Source: Emcibacteraceae bacterium (lineage in GTDB: Bacteria; Pseudomonadota; Alphaproteobacteria; Sphingomonadales; Emcibacteraceae). From it: a DNA stretch of 64,000 nt. The DNA lies in contig JAWKXO010000002.1 of the NCBI GenBank assembly GCA_041396985.1, positions 124,001-188,000 on the forward strand, read 5' to 3'. The notes below the pieces were generated by a model. That model was not told the origin of the DNA and made no database searches. It saw only the letters and a program-made list of their open reading frames with translations. Both the position numbers and the translations under genes were made by a program. The number at the start of each line of letters is the position of its first letter. Position 1 is the stretch's first letter. Below are positions 16,732 to 25,476 of this stretch, piece by piece.

Positions 16732-17841
16732 GTGGATAACAATTCCGTGATCAATCAGAAACTTATATCCGTCGAGCGTGCCGCATCAGAACTGCGGCGG
16801 GGCGGAAGCGTCATTATCACGGACGGGTCGCTAGCCCATATGGTAACCTCCGCTGAACTGATCACTGATAACAGGCTTGATAAATTTATGACCCTGTCAA
16901 AGGATAAGCCACTTATCGGCCTAACCTATAATCGGGCCAATATCCTTAAAATTTCCCCACGGTCCGGTGATGTGGCCCTTGTGAAAATCAAGGATTATAT
17001 GGACAGCGGTGTTATTTCATCAATGGCTGATCCTGCGGATGATCTGCAGCATATTATGCAGGGACCATTTCAGGTATCCGATTCTAAACCCGTCAAAATT
17101 CATGATGCCGGAATTAAATTATGTAAAATTGCAAAATTGCTGCCGGCTGCTGTTTTTAGCGGACCAATTGAAAATTGGCACGCGCTGGCGGCGCAAAATA
17201 ATCTTCTATGCCTGGACGCAGGCGATATTCTCAATCACACCATCCGTGAAGCCTTGTCCCTGAATATCATTACGTCGGCAAAAGTTCCCCTTGCCGGCGC
17301 TGAAAATGCTACGATGGTGGCTTTTAGGCCCGATGACGGCGGCACCGAACATTTTGCTATTATCATTGGCGACCCAAAACGCGATCAGGCTGTGCTTACC
17401 CGAATTCATTCCGAATGTTTTACAGGAGACCTGCTTGGTTCCCTAAAATGTGACTGCGGTGAACAGATGCGCGGCGCCATAAAATATATGAGCGATGAGG
17501 GTGGAGGCATCCTTCTTTATCTTGCGCAGGAGGGACGCGGTATTGGCCTGATTAATAAACTGCGGGCCTACCACCTTCAGGATCAGGGATTTGATACTGT
17601 GGATGCCAATGAACGGCTTGGATTTTTAAGTGACGAACGAATTTTCGAGCCCGCCGCAGAAATGCTTAAAAAAATGGGCTATGGCAAAGTAAGGCTGCTG
17701 ACCAATAATCCTGATAAAGTTTCGGGACTTGAAGCCTGCGGTATTGAAGTTACGGAACGGGTACCCCACAAATTTCCGTCAAACACCCATAATGATCTTT
17801 ATCTTAAGACAAAAAAGAAACGATCCGGCCACCTGCTTTAA
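16732..17841 (+). CDS. ribA: GTP cyclohydrolase II with degenerate RibB-like N-terminal half
   Basis: First step of riboflavin synthesis from GTP. The C-terminal half (about 195-365) is a complete GCH II domain: zinc cysteines 229, 240 and 242 in SECFTGDLLGSLKCDCGEQ, and QEGRGIGLINKLRAY. The N-terminal half (1-190) has the length and order of the DHBP synthase (RibB) fold but lacks its acidic DDEDRENEGD-type active loop (it reads VIITDGSLAHMVTSAE), so it is unlikely to make DHBP. Such two-part RibA proteins are known in alphaproteobacteria. The start is GTG at 16732. No FMN riboswitch is seen in the 86 bases upstream. Confidence 0.88.
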   Translation: MDNNSVINQKLISVERAASELRRGGSVIITDGSLAHMVTSAELITDNRLDKFMTLSKDKPLIGLTYNRANILKISPRSGDVALVKIKDYMDSGVISSMADPADDLQHIMQGPFQVSDSKPVKIHDAGIKLCKIAKLLPAAVFSGPIENWHALAAQNNLLCLDAGDILNHTIREALSLNIITSAKVPLAGAENATMVAFRPDDGGTEHFAIIIGDPKRDQAVLTRIHSECFTGDLLGSLKCDCGEQMRGAIKYMSDEGGGILLYLAQEGRGIGLINKLRAYHLQDQGFDTVDANERLGFLSDERIFEPAAEMLKKMGYGKVRLLTNNPDKVSGLEACGIEVTERVPHKFPSNTHNDLYLKTKKKRSGHLL

Positions 17842-18700
17842 CCTATACCAATCAGGATAAAACCTGCTGCGGATAGTAAAAAGCCTAACTTTTGATTGAA
17901 ATTAAGCCGTTCGCCAAAAAACAGATAAGACATCAGAAGCAAAAAGAACATGTCCAGAGAAAAAATGGTGACGACAATGCTGCCCGGCCCGCTTTCAAGT
18001 GCCTTTACATAGAAATAGAGCCCTGCATAGGATACTGTACCGGTAAACCCGCCAACAGCCATTACCTTTGCTTTAGAGACCTTTCCCGACCAAGGATTTT
18101 TATTCTTTCTAATTATCCCCATCATAAAGAACAGTACACAATAACCATAAGCAAGGGCCAGAATAACCGGACTTGACAGATCCATTTCATTGGCCACCTT
18201 AAGACCGCCATTTCGAAAGGCGATTAAGACCATGCAAACCAGCATGATCAAAAACCATGTCCGGTTTGCCGGTCTTCTGTTTTTCCCTAAATTGAGATTA
18301 ACCACCACCATCGCCGCCAGAAACGAACTTATCCCGAAAAATTCAAGAGGACCCAGAACTTCCCCGTAATAAAGAGCAGAAATCAGAATAACGATAACAA
18401 TGTTGGCTTTGGCAAATGCCGCAGAAAGCCCGGCAGGTCCGCGGCGAAGGCCGTGGGAAAAAGCAAAATTTCCCCCGGCGGAGCCAAGCCCGACTAGCAT
18501 GGCCATAATATGATAGGCAATGTTCTTTGCCTCTCCGAAGTCATCGTAACCTTCTATAAGGAAACAAAGTGTCCCAACCGTATAAAGCCCGGCAAATAAT
18601 AGACTTCGTCACCATTATTATGGGCATTCCATTTAAAAAGAAGCCCGCCGATCCCGAACATAAGGGCACCGAGCAGGGCTTCAATAATGTAAAATTCCAC
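17838..18700 (-). pseudogene. EamA/DMT-family transporter, frameshifted
   Basis: The frame from a GTG at 18700 (five bases after the fdsA stop, AGG ahead of it) reads MEFYIIEALLGALMFGIGG and the first helix, then hits a stop. Shifting by one base near 18592-18598, at a three-T run on the minus strand, restores the expected AGLYTVGTLCFLIEG continuation and the remaining eight or nine helices to 17838. Restored length is about 287 residues with two EamA repeats, a ten-helix metabolite or drug exporter. Either the gene is broken or a T was lost in sequencing. It is the last gene of the formaldehyde/formate operon and overlaps ribA's end by four bases. Confidence 0.8.
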
Positions 18701-18705
18701 GTTGC

Positions 18706-21511
18706 CTATTCCGCAATATGACGGGTGGCGGCTGAGAATTCATCAAACTCTTCCTGCCAGTCCGATTTATGGTTACTTCTGTGAACTTGCACTGCCGTAA
18801 CCTTATATTCCGGGCAGGATGTCGCCCAGTCTGAATTGTCCGTGGTGACAATATTGGCGCCCGATTCCGGCATATGAAATGTGGTATAAACCACACCCGG
18901 CTGCATTCGGTCTGTGACCTTTGCTTCAAGCACCGTATTCCCCATGCGGCTTTCGATCATCACCATATCCCCATCAACAATTCCCCTAAGCTCCGCATCA
19001 TGCGGGTGGATATCAAGCGTATCCTTATCATGCCAGATATTGTTTTTGGTTCTGCGGGTTTGTGCCCCCACATTATACTGGCTTAAAATCCGCCCTGTGG
19101 TCAGGATCAGCGGGAACCGCCGGCTGGTTCGCTCAGTGGTCGGCACATATTCCGTGACGATAAAGTTGCCTTTACCGCGAACAAATTCACCTATGTGCAT
19201 GATTGGTGTCCCTTCAGGGGCCTTTTCATTGCAGGGCCACTGGATCGATCCTTTTTCATCAAGATAGTCAAAACTGACATTGGTAAAAGTCGGGGTCAGT
19301 CGCGCGATTTCATCCATAATTTCAGAGGACTGATTATAATGCATATCATACCCCATGGCCCGGCCAAGACGGCAGGCAATTTCCCATTCATCCATACCGT
19401 TAAGTGGTGCCATGACCGGTCGGACCCGGCTGATCCGACGCTCCGCATTAATAAAGGTTCCATCCTTTTCAAGGAAGGATGTACCGGGGAAGAACACATG
19501 GGCGAACCTTGCTGTTTCATTGAGGAATAAATCCTGAACAATCAGCAAATCAAGAGCGGATAGCGCCGCTTCCACATGGTGGGTATTAGGGTCAGACTGG
19601 GCAACATCCTCGCCCTGAATATACATGGCTTTATATTTACCCTCTACCGCCGCATCAAACATATTAGGAATGCGGTATCCGGGAACCGGGTCAAGCGCCA
19701 CGCCCCAGTCTTTCTCAAAAAGTTGTCCGGACAGCGTCGTCACTCACCGGGCGATAGCCGGGAAGCTCATGTGGAAATGAGCCCATATCACAGGAACCCT
19801 GTACATTATTTTGGCCGCGCAACGGATTAATGCCAACGCCGCTGGCGCCAATATTTCCGGTCGCCATTGCCAGATTGGCCATACCGATCACCATGGTGGA
19901 CCCCTGCGAATGTTCGGTTACACCAAGCCCATAATAAATCGCCGCTCTGCCGCCCGTGGCATAAAGTCGTGCCGCCGCGCGGATATCTTCTGCTGGAACT
20001 CCTGTATATTTTTCAACGGCTTCCGGGCTGTTGACCTGATCAATGATAAAGTTGTGCCAATCTTCAAAGGCCTGCCTGTCACAGCGCGCATCAATATAAT
20101 CCTGATCCATCAGTCCTTCAGTCATCACCACATGGGCGAGTGCGTTGATCATTGCAACATTGGTGCCGGGAAGTAGCGGCAAGTGATAATCCGCTTTTAC
20201 GTGGGGTGATTTGACTAGACCGGTTTTACGCGGGTCAATGACAATCAGTTTCGCCCCCTGACGAAGTCGTCTTTTCATCTGACTGGCAAAAACCGGATGG
20301 GCGTCGGTTGGATTTGCACCGATCACCATAATCACATCGGCATCCATCACACTGTCGAAGGTTTGGGTACCCGCTGACGTGCCTAATGTTACCTTTAGAC
20401 CATATCCTGTTGGAGAATGGCAAACACGCGCACAGGTATCCACATTGTTATTCTGGAACGCCGCGCGGATCAGCTTTTGCACGACATAAACTTCCTCATT
20501 GGTGCAGCGCGATGATGTAATGCCGCCAATTGATTTCCGGCCATGTTGCTTTTGAATATCCATAAGCCGCGTTGCGGCATAGTCAATGGCTTCGTCCCAG
20601 CCAACTTTCTTCCAAGGGTCTGTAATGCTCTCACGGATCATCGGGCTCAAAATCCGGTCCTCATGAATAGCATAATCCCAGGAAAAGCGCCCTTTTACGC
20701 ATGAATGACCGTGATTGGCCTGACCGTCTTTCCACGGCATCATCCGGACAACTTTGTTATCTTTCAGTTCTGCCTTAAACCCGCAGCCAACACCGCAATA
20801 GGCACAGGTGGTGATCACACTTTGGTCCGGTTTTCCAATTTCGGCCGTCCGTTTTTCAAACAGGCTGTCCGTCGGGCATGCCTGCACGCAGGCACCGCAG
20901 GATACACAGTCGGATGCGAGAAAGGACTGATTGGTTCCAGCTGAAATTTTACTGTCAAATCCCCGGCCATCAATGGTAAGGGCAAATGTTCCCTGCACTT
21001 CCTCACAGGCCCGAACGCAGCGCGCGCATAAAATACACTTGGCCGGATCAAAACTGAAATATGGATTGCTGTCATCAATGATTGATTTCAGGTGATTATG
21101 GCCAGATTTGCCATAGCGGTTTTCCTTAAGCCCGACGAGCCTGGCCATATCATGCATCGGACTGTCTTCATCAGGATGGTCGGATAAATAAAGCTCCATA
21201 ATGCCCCTGCGGATTTTTGTCAGCCTGTCCGAAGTTGTCTTAACCGACATATCCTGCGCAACCGGCGTGGTGCAGGAGGCCGGTGTGCCGCGCATACCTT
21301 TAATTTCCACAAGGCACAAACGGCAGGAGCCATATTCTTTCATGCAGTCACTGGCACACAGACTGGGAATTTCACAGTCAATTTCACGGGCCGCCCGCAT
21401 GACGGATGTGCCCACTGGCACGGTTATTTTTTTGCCGTCAATGGATAATTCAACAGATTTTTCAGAAATCTTTTTCGGTGTCCCGTAATCTTTTTCAATA
21501 ATCAGGGTCAT
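18706..21511 (-). pseudogene. fdsA: NAD-dependent formate dehydrogenase alpha subunit FdsA, frameshifted
   Basis: Molybdenum/tungsten subunit that oxidises formate to CO2. Two frames (21511-19715 and about 19720-18706) together give about 935 residues, the normal FdsA length. The N-terminal part has the 2Fe-2S ferredoxin domain (CASDCMKEYGSCRLC), 4Fe-4S clusters (CILCARCVRAC, CVSCGACVQAC), the cluster TCAYCGVGC and the metal-ligand Cys in DTCARVCHSP. The break is in an A5 run (plus strand 19717-19721): with one base fewer the protein reads on as AVRTTFEKDWGV, exactly the family sequence. The C-terminal molybdopterin-guanine-dinucleotide binding region is intact. An assembly error is as likely as a true mutation. 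Confidence 0.88.
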
Positions 21512-21512
21512 A

Positions 21513-23009
21513 TCATTTATCCTTAAAATCCTCCGGCCAGTATTTCATTGCTGACTTAACTGGAATGGGTGTCATTCCCCCCATAGCACATAAAGATGAA
21601 GTGTCCATTAATTCGCAAAGCTCTTCAACCAATTGATAATTACCCGCTTCAATCTGTTCCGCCCCTCGGGTAGAGCCAATCCTGCAGGGTGTGCATTTGC
21701 CGCAACTTTCAATCGTACAGAATTCAAAGGCGAATTTTGCCTGGGCTTTCATGTCCGCCGTTTCATCAAAGACAACTATTCCGCCATGTCCAAGCACAGC
21801 GCCCGCATCAGAAAATGCCTCATAATCAAGGGGCAAATTAAAGTTGTCTGGCGCCAGATACGCCCCAAGCGGACCGCCAACCTGAACCGCCTTAACCGGT
21901 TTCCCGCTATAGGTTCCACCGCCGAACTTATCAATCATATCACCAAGGGTTATGCCAAATGCTTTTTCCACAAGACCTCCTCGCCTGATATTGCCCGCAA
22001 GTTGAAACGCTATTGTACCACGGGAACGTCCAATTCCGAAATCTTTGTAATATTCGCCGCCACGGGCCAGAATAATCGCCACGCTGGCCAGTGAAATGAC
22101 ATTATTGATCACGGTCGGTTTGCCGAATAATCCTTCGTGAGCCGGCAAGGGGGGTTTGGCCCGTACCATACCGCGTTTTCCCTCAAGACTTTCGAGCATC
22201 GCCGTTTCTTCGCCGCAAACGTATGATCCCGCACCAATGCGCACTTCAATATCAAAAGCATTACCACTGCCTCTAATATCATCGCCTAAATATTTGTGCT
22301 CGTTTAGAATCCTGATTGCTTCATTCAGTATTTCTTTACAGAGCGGATATTCACTTCTTAAATAAATATATCCTTTGGTCGCCCCGACAGCTACCCCGGC
22401 AATGATCATGCCTTCCATCAGGCAAAATGGATCACTTTCCATCAAAATCCGGTCGGAAAATGTACCGCTGTCACCTTCATCGGCGTTGCAGCAGATATAT
22501 TTCTGGTCCGCTTCTGTCTCAAAAACTGTGTTCCATTTAATACCTGTTGGAAAGGCGGCACCACCCCGTCCACGCAGACCTGACGTCATGACGTCATCGA
22601 TAATTTCTTTTCCGGACAACTTTAATGCCCTTGAAAGTCCTTCAAATCCGCCATTTTTAATATAGTCGTCTATTGAAAGCGGGTCTATAAGTCCGCAGCG
22701 GACAAAGGTAAGCCGCTCCTGATTTTTTAAATATTCGATATCTTTTGTCAGCCCATGGCATAGCGCATGGTCGGCACCCTCAAGAAACCCGGCTTGATAC
22801 AGATTTTCAACGTCAGATACCGTCACCGGGCCATAGGCCACCCGCCCTTTATCCGTTTCCACCTCGACCAACGGCTCAAGATAAGTCATGCCCCAAGTGC
22901 CGTTTCTGATCACATTGACCTCTGCCGGCAGGGCAGCAATGGCTTTTGCAACATCATCTGCCCCCATAGAAAGGGATGCCGTATCACGCGGAACATATAT
23001 GTTTATCAT
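21513..23009 (-). CDS. fdsB: NAD-dependent formate dehydrogenase beta subunit FdsB
   Basis: NuoF-like diaphorase subunit that passes electrons from FdsA through FMN to NAD. In its 498 residues are an N-terminal thioredoxin-like part (about 1-100), the FMN/NAD site LRGRGGAAFPTGIKW and YICCNADEGDSGTFSDR, and the C-terminal 4Fe-4S motif ESCGKCTPCRIGSTRG. The start overlaps the fdsG stop by four bases (ATGA) and the stop lies one base before the fdsA start. Adjacency to fdsA and fdsG rather than to other nuo genes separates it from complex I. Confidence 0.93.
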   Translation of the reverse strand: MINIYVPRDTASLSMGADDVAKAIAALPAEVNVIRNGTWGMTYLEPLVEVETDKGRVAYGPVTVSDVENLYQAGFLEGADHALCHGLTKDIEYLKNQERLTFVRCGLIDPLSIDDYIKNGGFEGLSRALKLSGKEIIDDVMTSGLRGRGGAAFPTGIKWNTVFETEADQKYICCNADEGDSGTFSDRILMESDPFCLMEGMIIAGVAVGATKGYIYLRSEYPLCKEILNEAIRILNEHKYLGDDIRGSGNAFDIEVRIGAGSYVCGEETAMLESLEGKRGMVRAKPPLPAHEGLFGKPTVINNVISLASVAIILARGGEYYKDFGIGRSRGTIAFQLAGNIRRGGLVEKAFGITLGDMIDKFGGGTYSGKPVKAVQVGGPLGAYLAPDNFNLPLDYEAFSDAGAVLGHGGIVVFDETADMKAQAKFAFEFCTIESCGKCTPCRIGSTRGAEQIEAGNYQLVEELCELMDTSSLCAMGGMTPIPVKSAMKYWPEDFKDK

Positions 23010-23461
23010 TGTCCACCTTCCGATTTTAACAACTTTTCAAAGTTGTCTTTGTTGGCTCGGGGCAATAATTTTCCATTTATTTCTATATTGGGGGATAAGG
23101 CACAGTTGCCAAAACAATAAACCGCTTCAAAGCTGTACTCATCATTATTTTCGCCCAGCTCAAGCCCCAATAATGATTTAACCTGTTCCGTCAGCTGACG
23201 GCTTCCCATTGCCTGACAGGCCTCTGCCTGACAAATGCGCACCTTCGTTCGCCCGCCGGGAGCAGTTTTAAAATCATGATAATAGCTGATAACGCCATGA
23301 ACTTCGGCGCGGGAAATATTAAATCCTTCCGCCATTAAATCGACTGTTTCCTTCGGTACATAGCCAAATACATGCTGCAAAGCATGCAGGCATTCCAGTA
23401 ATCCGCCCTGAATGTTTATATAACGGCCAATAATTTCTTTTGCTTCATCCAAGTCAGCCAT
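23006..23461 (-). CDS. fdsG: NAD-dependent formate dehydrogenase gamma subunit FdsG
   Basis: NuoE-like 2Fe-2S subunit of the soluble FdsABG complex. The four cluster cysteines are arranged as CQAEAC (residues about 80-85) and CFGNC (about 120-124), and the N-terminal HALQHVFGYVPKETVDLMAEGFNISRAEV segment, broken up here, is characteristic. The 151 residues match the family length. It overlaps fdsB by four bases and follows fghA by nine. The operon lacks visible fdsC/fdhD and fdsD genes, which must be elsewhere or absent. Confidence 0.92.
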   Translation of the reverse strand: MADLDEAKEIIGRYINIQGGLLECLHALQHVFGYVPKETVDLMAEGFNISRAEVHGVISYYHDFKTAPGGRTKVRICQAEACQAMGSRQLTEQVKSLLGLELGENNDEYSFEAVYCFGNCALSPNIEINGKLLPRANKDNFEKLLKSEGGQ

Positions 23462-23470
23462 CAGGCTTTC

Positions 23471-24310
23471 CTATCCTAATATTGCGGCATGATGCTTTAA
23501 ATGATCATCCATAAAAGTTGATATAAAGAAATACCCATGATCATAACCTTCATGACGTCGCAATGTCAGCTTCTGGTTCATTTCTTTGCAAGCACTCTCA
23601 AACTTTTCCGGCATAAGTTGGCTTTCCAGGAATGGGTCATTAAGCCCCTGATCTATAAGAATTTCAGGACTTTCCACCGCGACATGACCCTTTTTTATCA
23701 AGGCGCAGGCATCATAGTTGGCCCAACTTTCCTGATCATCGCCAAGATATTTTCCGAATGCCTTATGTCCCCATGGGCAGTTCATCGGATTGACAATAGG
23801 CGCAAAGGCAGAAACCGACTTAAATTTATCTCTGTTTTTAAGGTAAATTGTCAGTGCACCATGTCCGCCCATTGAATGCCCGAAAATACCGATACGTTCA
23901 GGATCAACCGGAAACTCTTTCGACACCAGACCAAATAATTCATCGCTAATATAACTATACATATTAAAATGCTCACCCCAGGGTTCCTGAGTGGCATCAA
24001 TATAAAAGCCCGCCCCTTTGCCGAAATCCCATCCTTCCTCATCGGGAACATGATCACCGCGCGGTGATGTATCCGGTGCTATAAGGATTAACCCCAACTG
24101 TGCTGCCATTTTGTAGGCACCGGCTTTGGTGGTAAAGTTGTCTTCCGTACAGGTAAGCCCGGCCAGATAAAATAGCGCAGGGCATTTTCCCTCAGCGGCC
24201 TGAGGTGGCAGAAACACTGAAAAATTCATGTCGCAGCCAACCGTCATTGCCTTATGGCTGTAATAGCCAACTTTCCCGCCAAAACAACAATGTTCCGATT
24301 TAAGGTCCAT
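23471..24310 (-). CDS. fghA: S-formylglutathione hydrolase
   Basis: Esterase-D-type alpha/beta hydrolase that splits S-formylglutathione into formate and glutathione. The 279 residues carry the family pattern: YLAGLTCTEDNF (oxyanion region), the nucleophile Ser in GHSMGGHGAL (about 147), the acid in IDQGLNDPF and the late His in HEGYDHGYFF. It starts two bases after the adhC stop and is followed by fdsG, so formaldehyde, S-formylglutathione and formate are handled by one transcript. Confidence 0.95.
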   Translation of the reverse strand: MDLKSEHCCFGGKVGYYSHKAMTVGCDMNFSVFLPPQAAEGKCPALFYLAGLTCTEDNFTTKAGAYKMAAQLGLILIAPDTSPRGDHVPDEEGWDFGKGAGFYIDATQEPWGEHFNMYSYISDELFGLVSKEFPVDPERIGIFGHSMGGHGALTIYLKNRDKFKSVSAFAPIVNPMNCPWGHKAFGKYLGDDQESWANYDACALIKKGHVAVESPEILIDQGLNDPFLESQLMPEKFESACKEMNQKLTLRRHEGYDHGYFFISTFMDDHLKHHAAILG

Positions 24311-24312
24311 AT

Positions 24313-25416
24313 TTAATATACCACCACACTTCTGATTGATTTTCCTTCATGCATCAGATCAAAAGCCGTATTTATTTCTTCAAGCGGCATAGTGTGGGTG
24401 ATCAGATCATCAATATTGATCTTGCCATCCATATACCAGTCAACAATCTTGGGAACATCGGTTCGGCCTCGCGCGCCGCCAAAGGCTGAACCACGCCAGA
24501 CCCGCCCGGTCACTAGCTGGAAAGGCCGTGTTGAAATTTCCTGCCCGGCACCCGCCACACCGATAATAATGCTTTCCCCCCAGCCTTTATGACAACATTC
24601 AAGGGCTTGTCTCATCGTGTTGACATTACCGATACATTCAAAACTGTAATCCGCCCCACCATTGGTCAGATCAAGAATGGCTTCCATAATATCGCATTCA
24701 TTGGGGTTTAAAAAGTCAGTCATACCAAATTTCTTGGCAATACCTACTCTTGCCGGATTAATATCGATGCCGATGATTTTGTTGGCACCGACCATGCGGG
24801 CGCCCTGAATGACATTAAGCCCGATACCGCCAAGGCCGAAGACAACAACATTTGACCCCGGTTCAACCTTGGCGTCAAAGGCAACCGCTCCAACACCCGT
24901 GGTCACACCGCAGCCGATATAGCATATTTTTTCAAAATCCGCGTCCTTCCTCACCTTGGCAACAGCGATTTCAGGCAGGACCGTGTGATTTGAAAAAGTT
25001 GAGCAGCCCATATAATGAAGTATCGGCTCACCATCAATGCTAAACCGGCTTGTCCCGTCCGGCATAAGCCCGGCACCCTGGGTAGACCGAATTTTCTGGC
25101 AAAGATTGGTTTTGGGATTAAGGCAATAATCGCATTCCCGACATTCGGGCGTATAAAGCGGGATCACATGATCGCCAACCGCAACGGATTTTACCCCTTC
25201 ACCAACTTCAAGCACGACACCGGCCCCTTCGTGACCCAGAATCGCCGGAAAGGCCCCTTCCGGATCATCCCCGGACAGCGTAAAGGCATCAGTATGACAA
25301 ATTCCTGTTGCTTTAATTTCAACAAGAACCTCACCTGCCTTTGGCCCCTCTAAATTCACCGTTTCAATGCTTAAGGGCGCTCCCGCTTTAAATGCAACTG
25401 CTGCTCTAGTTTCCAT
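24313..25416 (-). CDS. adhC: S-(hydroxymethyl)glutathione dehydrogenase (class III ADH)
   Basis: Zinc alcohol dehydrogenase that oxidises the glutathione adduct of formaldehyde to S-formylglutathione; the family also reduces S-nitrosoglutathione. The catalytic zinc ligand region GICHTDAFTLSGDDPEG and GHEGAGVV, the structural-zinc four-Cys loop CRECDYCLNPKTNLC, and the NAD fold VFGLGGIGLNVIQGA are present. The 367 residues and the RPFQLVTGRVWRGSAFGG segment are typical of class III. First gene of the five-gene operon, with a GGAG ribosome site and a promoter 30 bases upstream. Confidence 0.95.
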   Translation of the reverse strand: METRAAVAFKAGAPLSIETVNLEGPKAGEVLVEIKATGICHTDAFTLSGDDPEGAFPAILGHEGAGVVLEVGEGVKSVAVGDHVIPLYTPECRECDYCLNPKTNLCQKIRSTQGAGLMPDGTSRFSIDGEPILHYMGCSTFSNHTVLPEIAVAKVRKDADFEKICYIGCGVTTGVGAVAFDAKVEPGSNVVVFGLGGIGLNVIQGARMVGANKIIGIDINPARVGIAKKFGMTDFLNPNECDIMEAILDLTNGGADYSFECIGNVNTMRQALECCHKGWGESIIIGVAGAGQEISTRPFQLVTGRVWRGSAFGGARGRTDVPKIVDWYMDGKINIDDLITHTMPLEEINTAFDLMHEGKSIRSVVVY

Positions 25417-25444
25417 ATTTATTCTCCAGTTTTATTATCATCCC

Positions 25445-25472
25445 ACACTATCCGTACGTTTCATATTGTCAA
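25445..25472 (-). promoter_or_regulatory. Probable promoter of the adhC-fghA-fdsGBA operon
   Basis: On the minus strand TTGACA (25472-25467) is followed after 16 bases by TAGTGT (25450-25445), 28 bases before the adhC start. The -35 is perfect, the -10 weak. The -35 lies only four bases past the dinG-like stop, so little room exists for an activator site upstream within the intergenic gap. Confidence 0.5.
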
Positions 25473-25476
25473 TTTT

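Noticed and set aside
21633..22094. Plus-strand open frame of 153 codons opposite fdsB
   Set aside because: It is antisense to well-conserved FMN/NAD motifs and has no ribosome site or family features.
21513..23461. Complex I genes nuoF and nuoE
   Set aside because: They are directly followed by an FdsA-type formate dehydrogenase subunit and no other nuo genes, so they are fdsB and fdsG.
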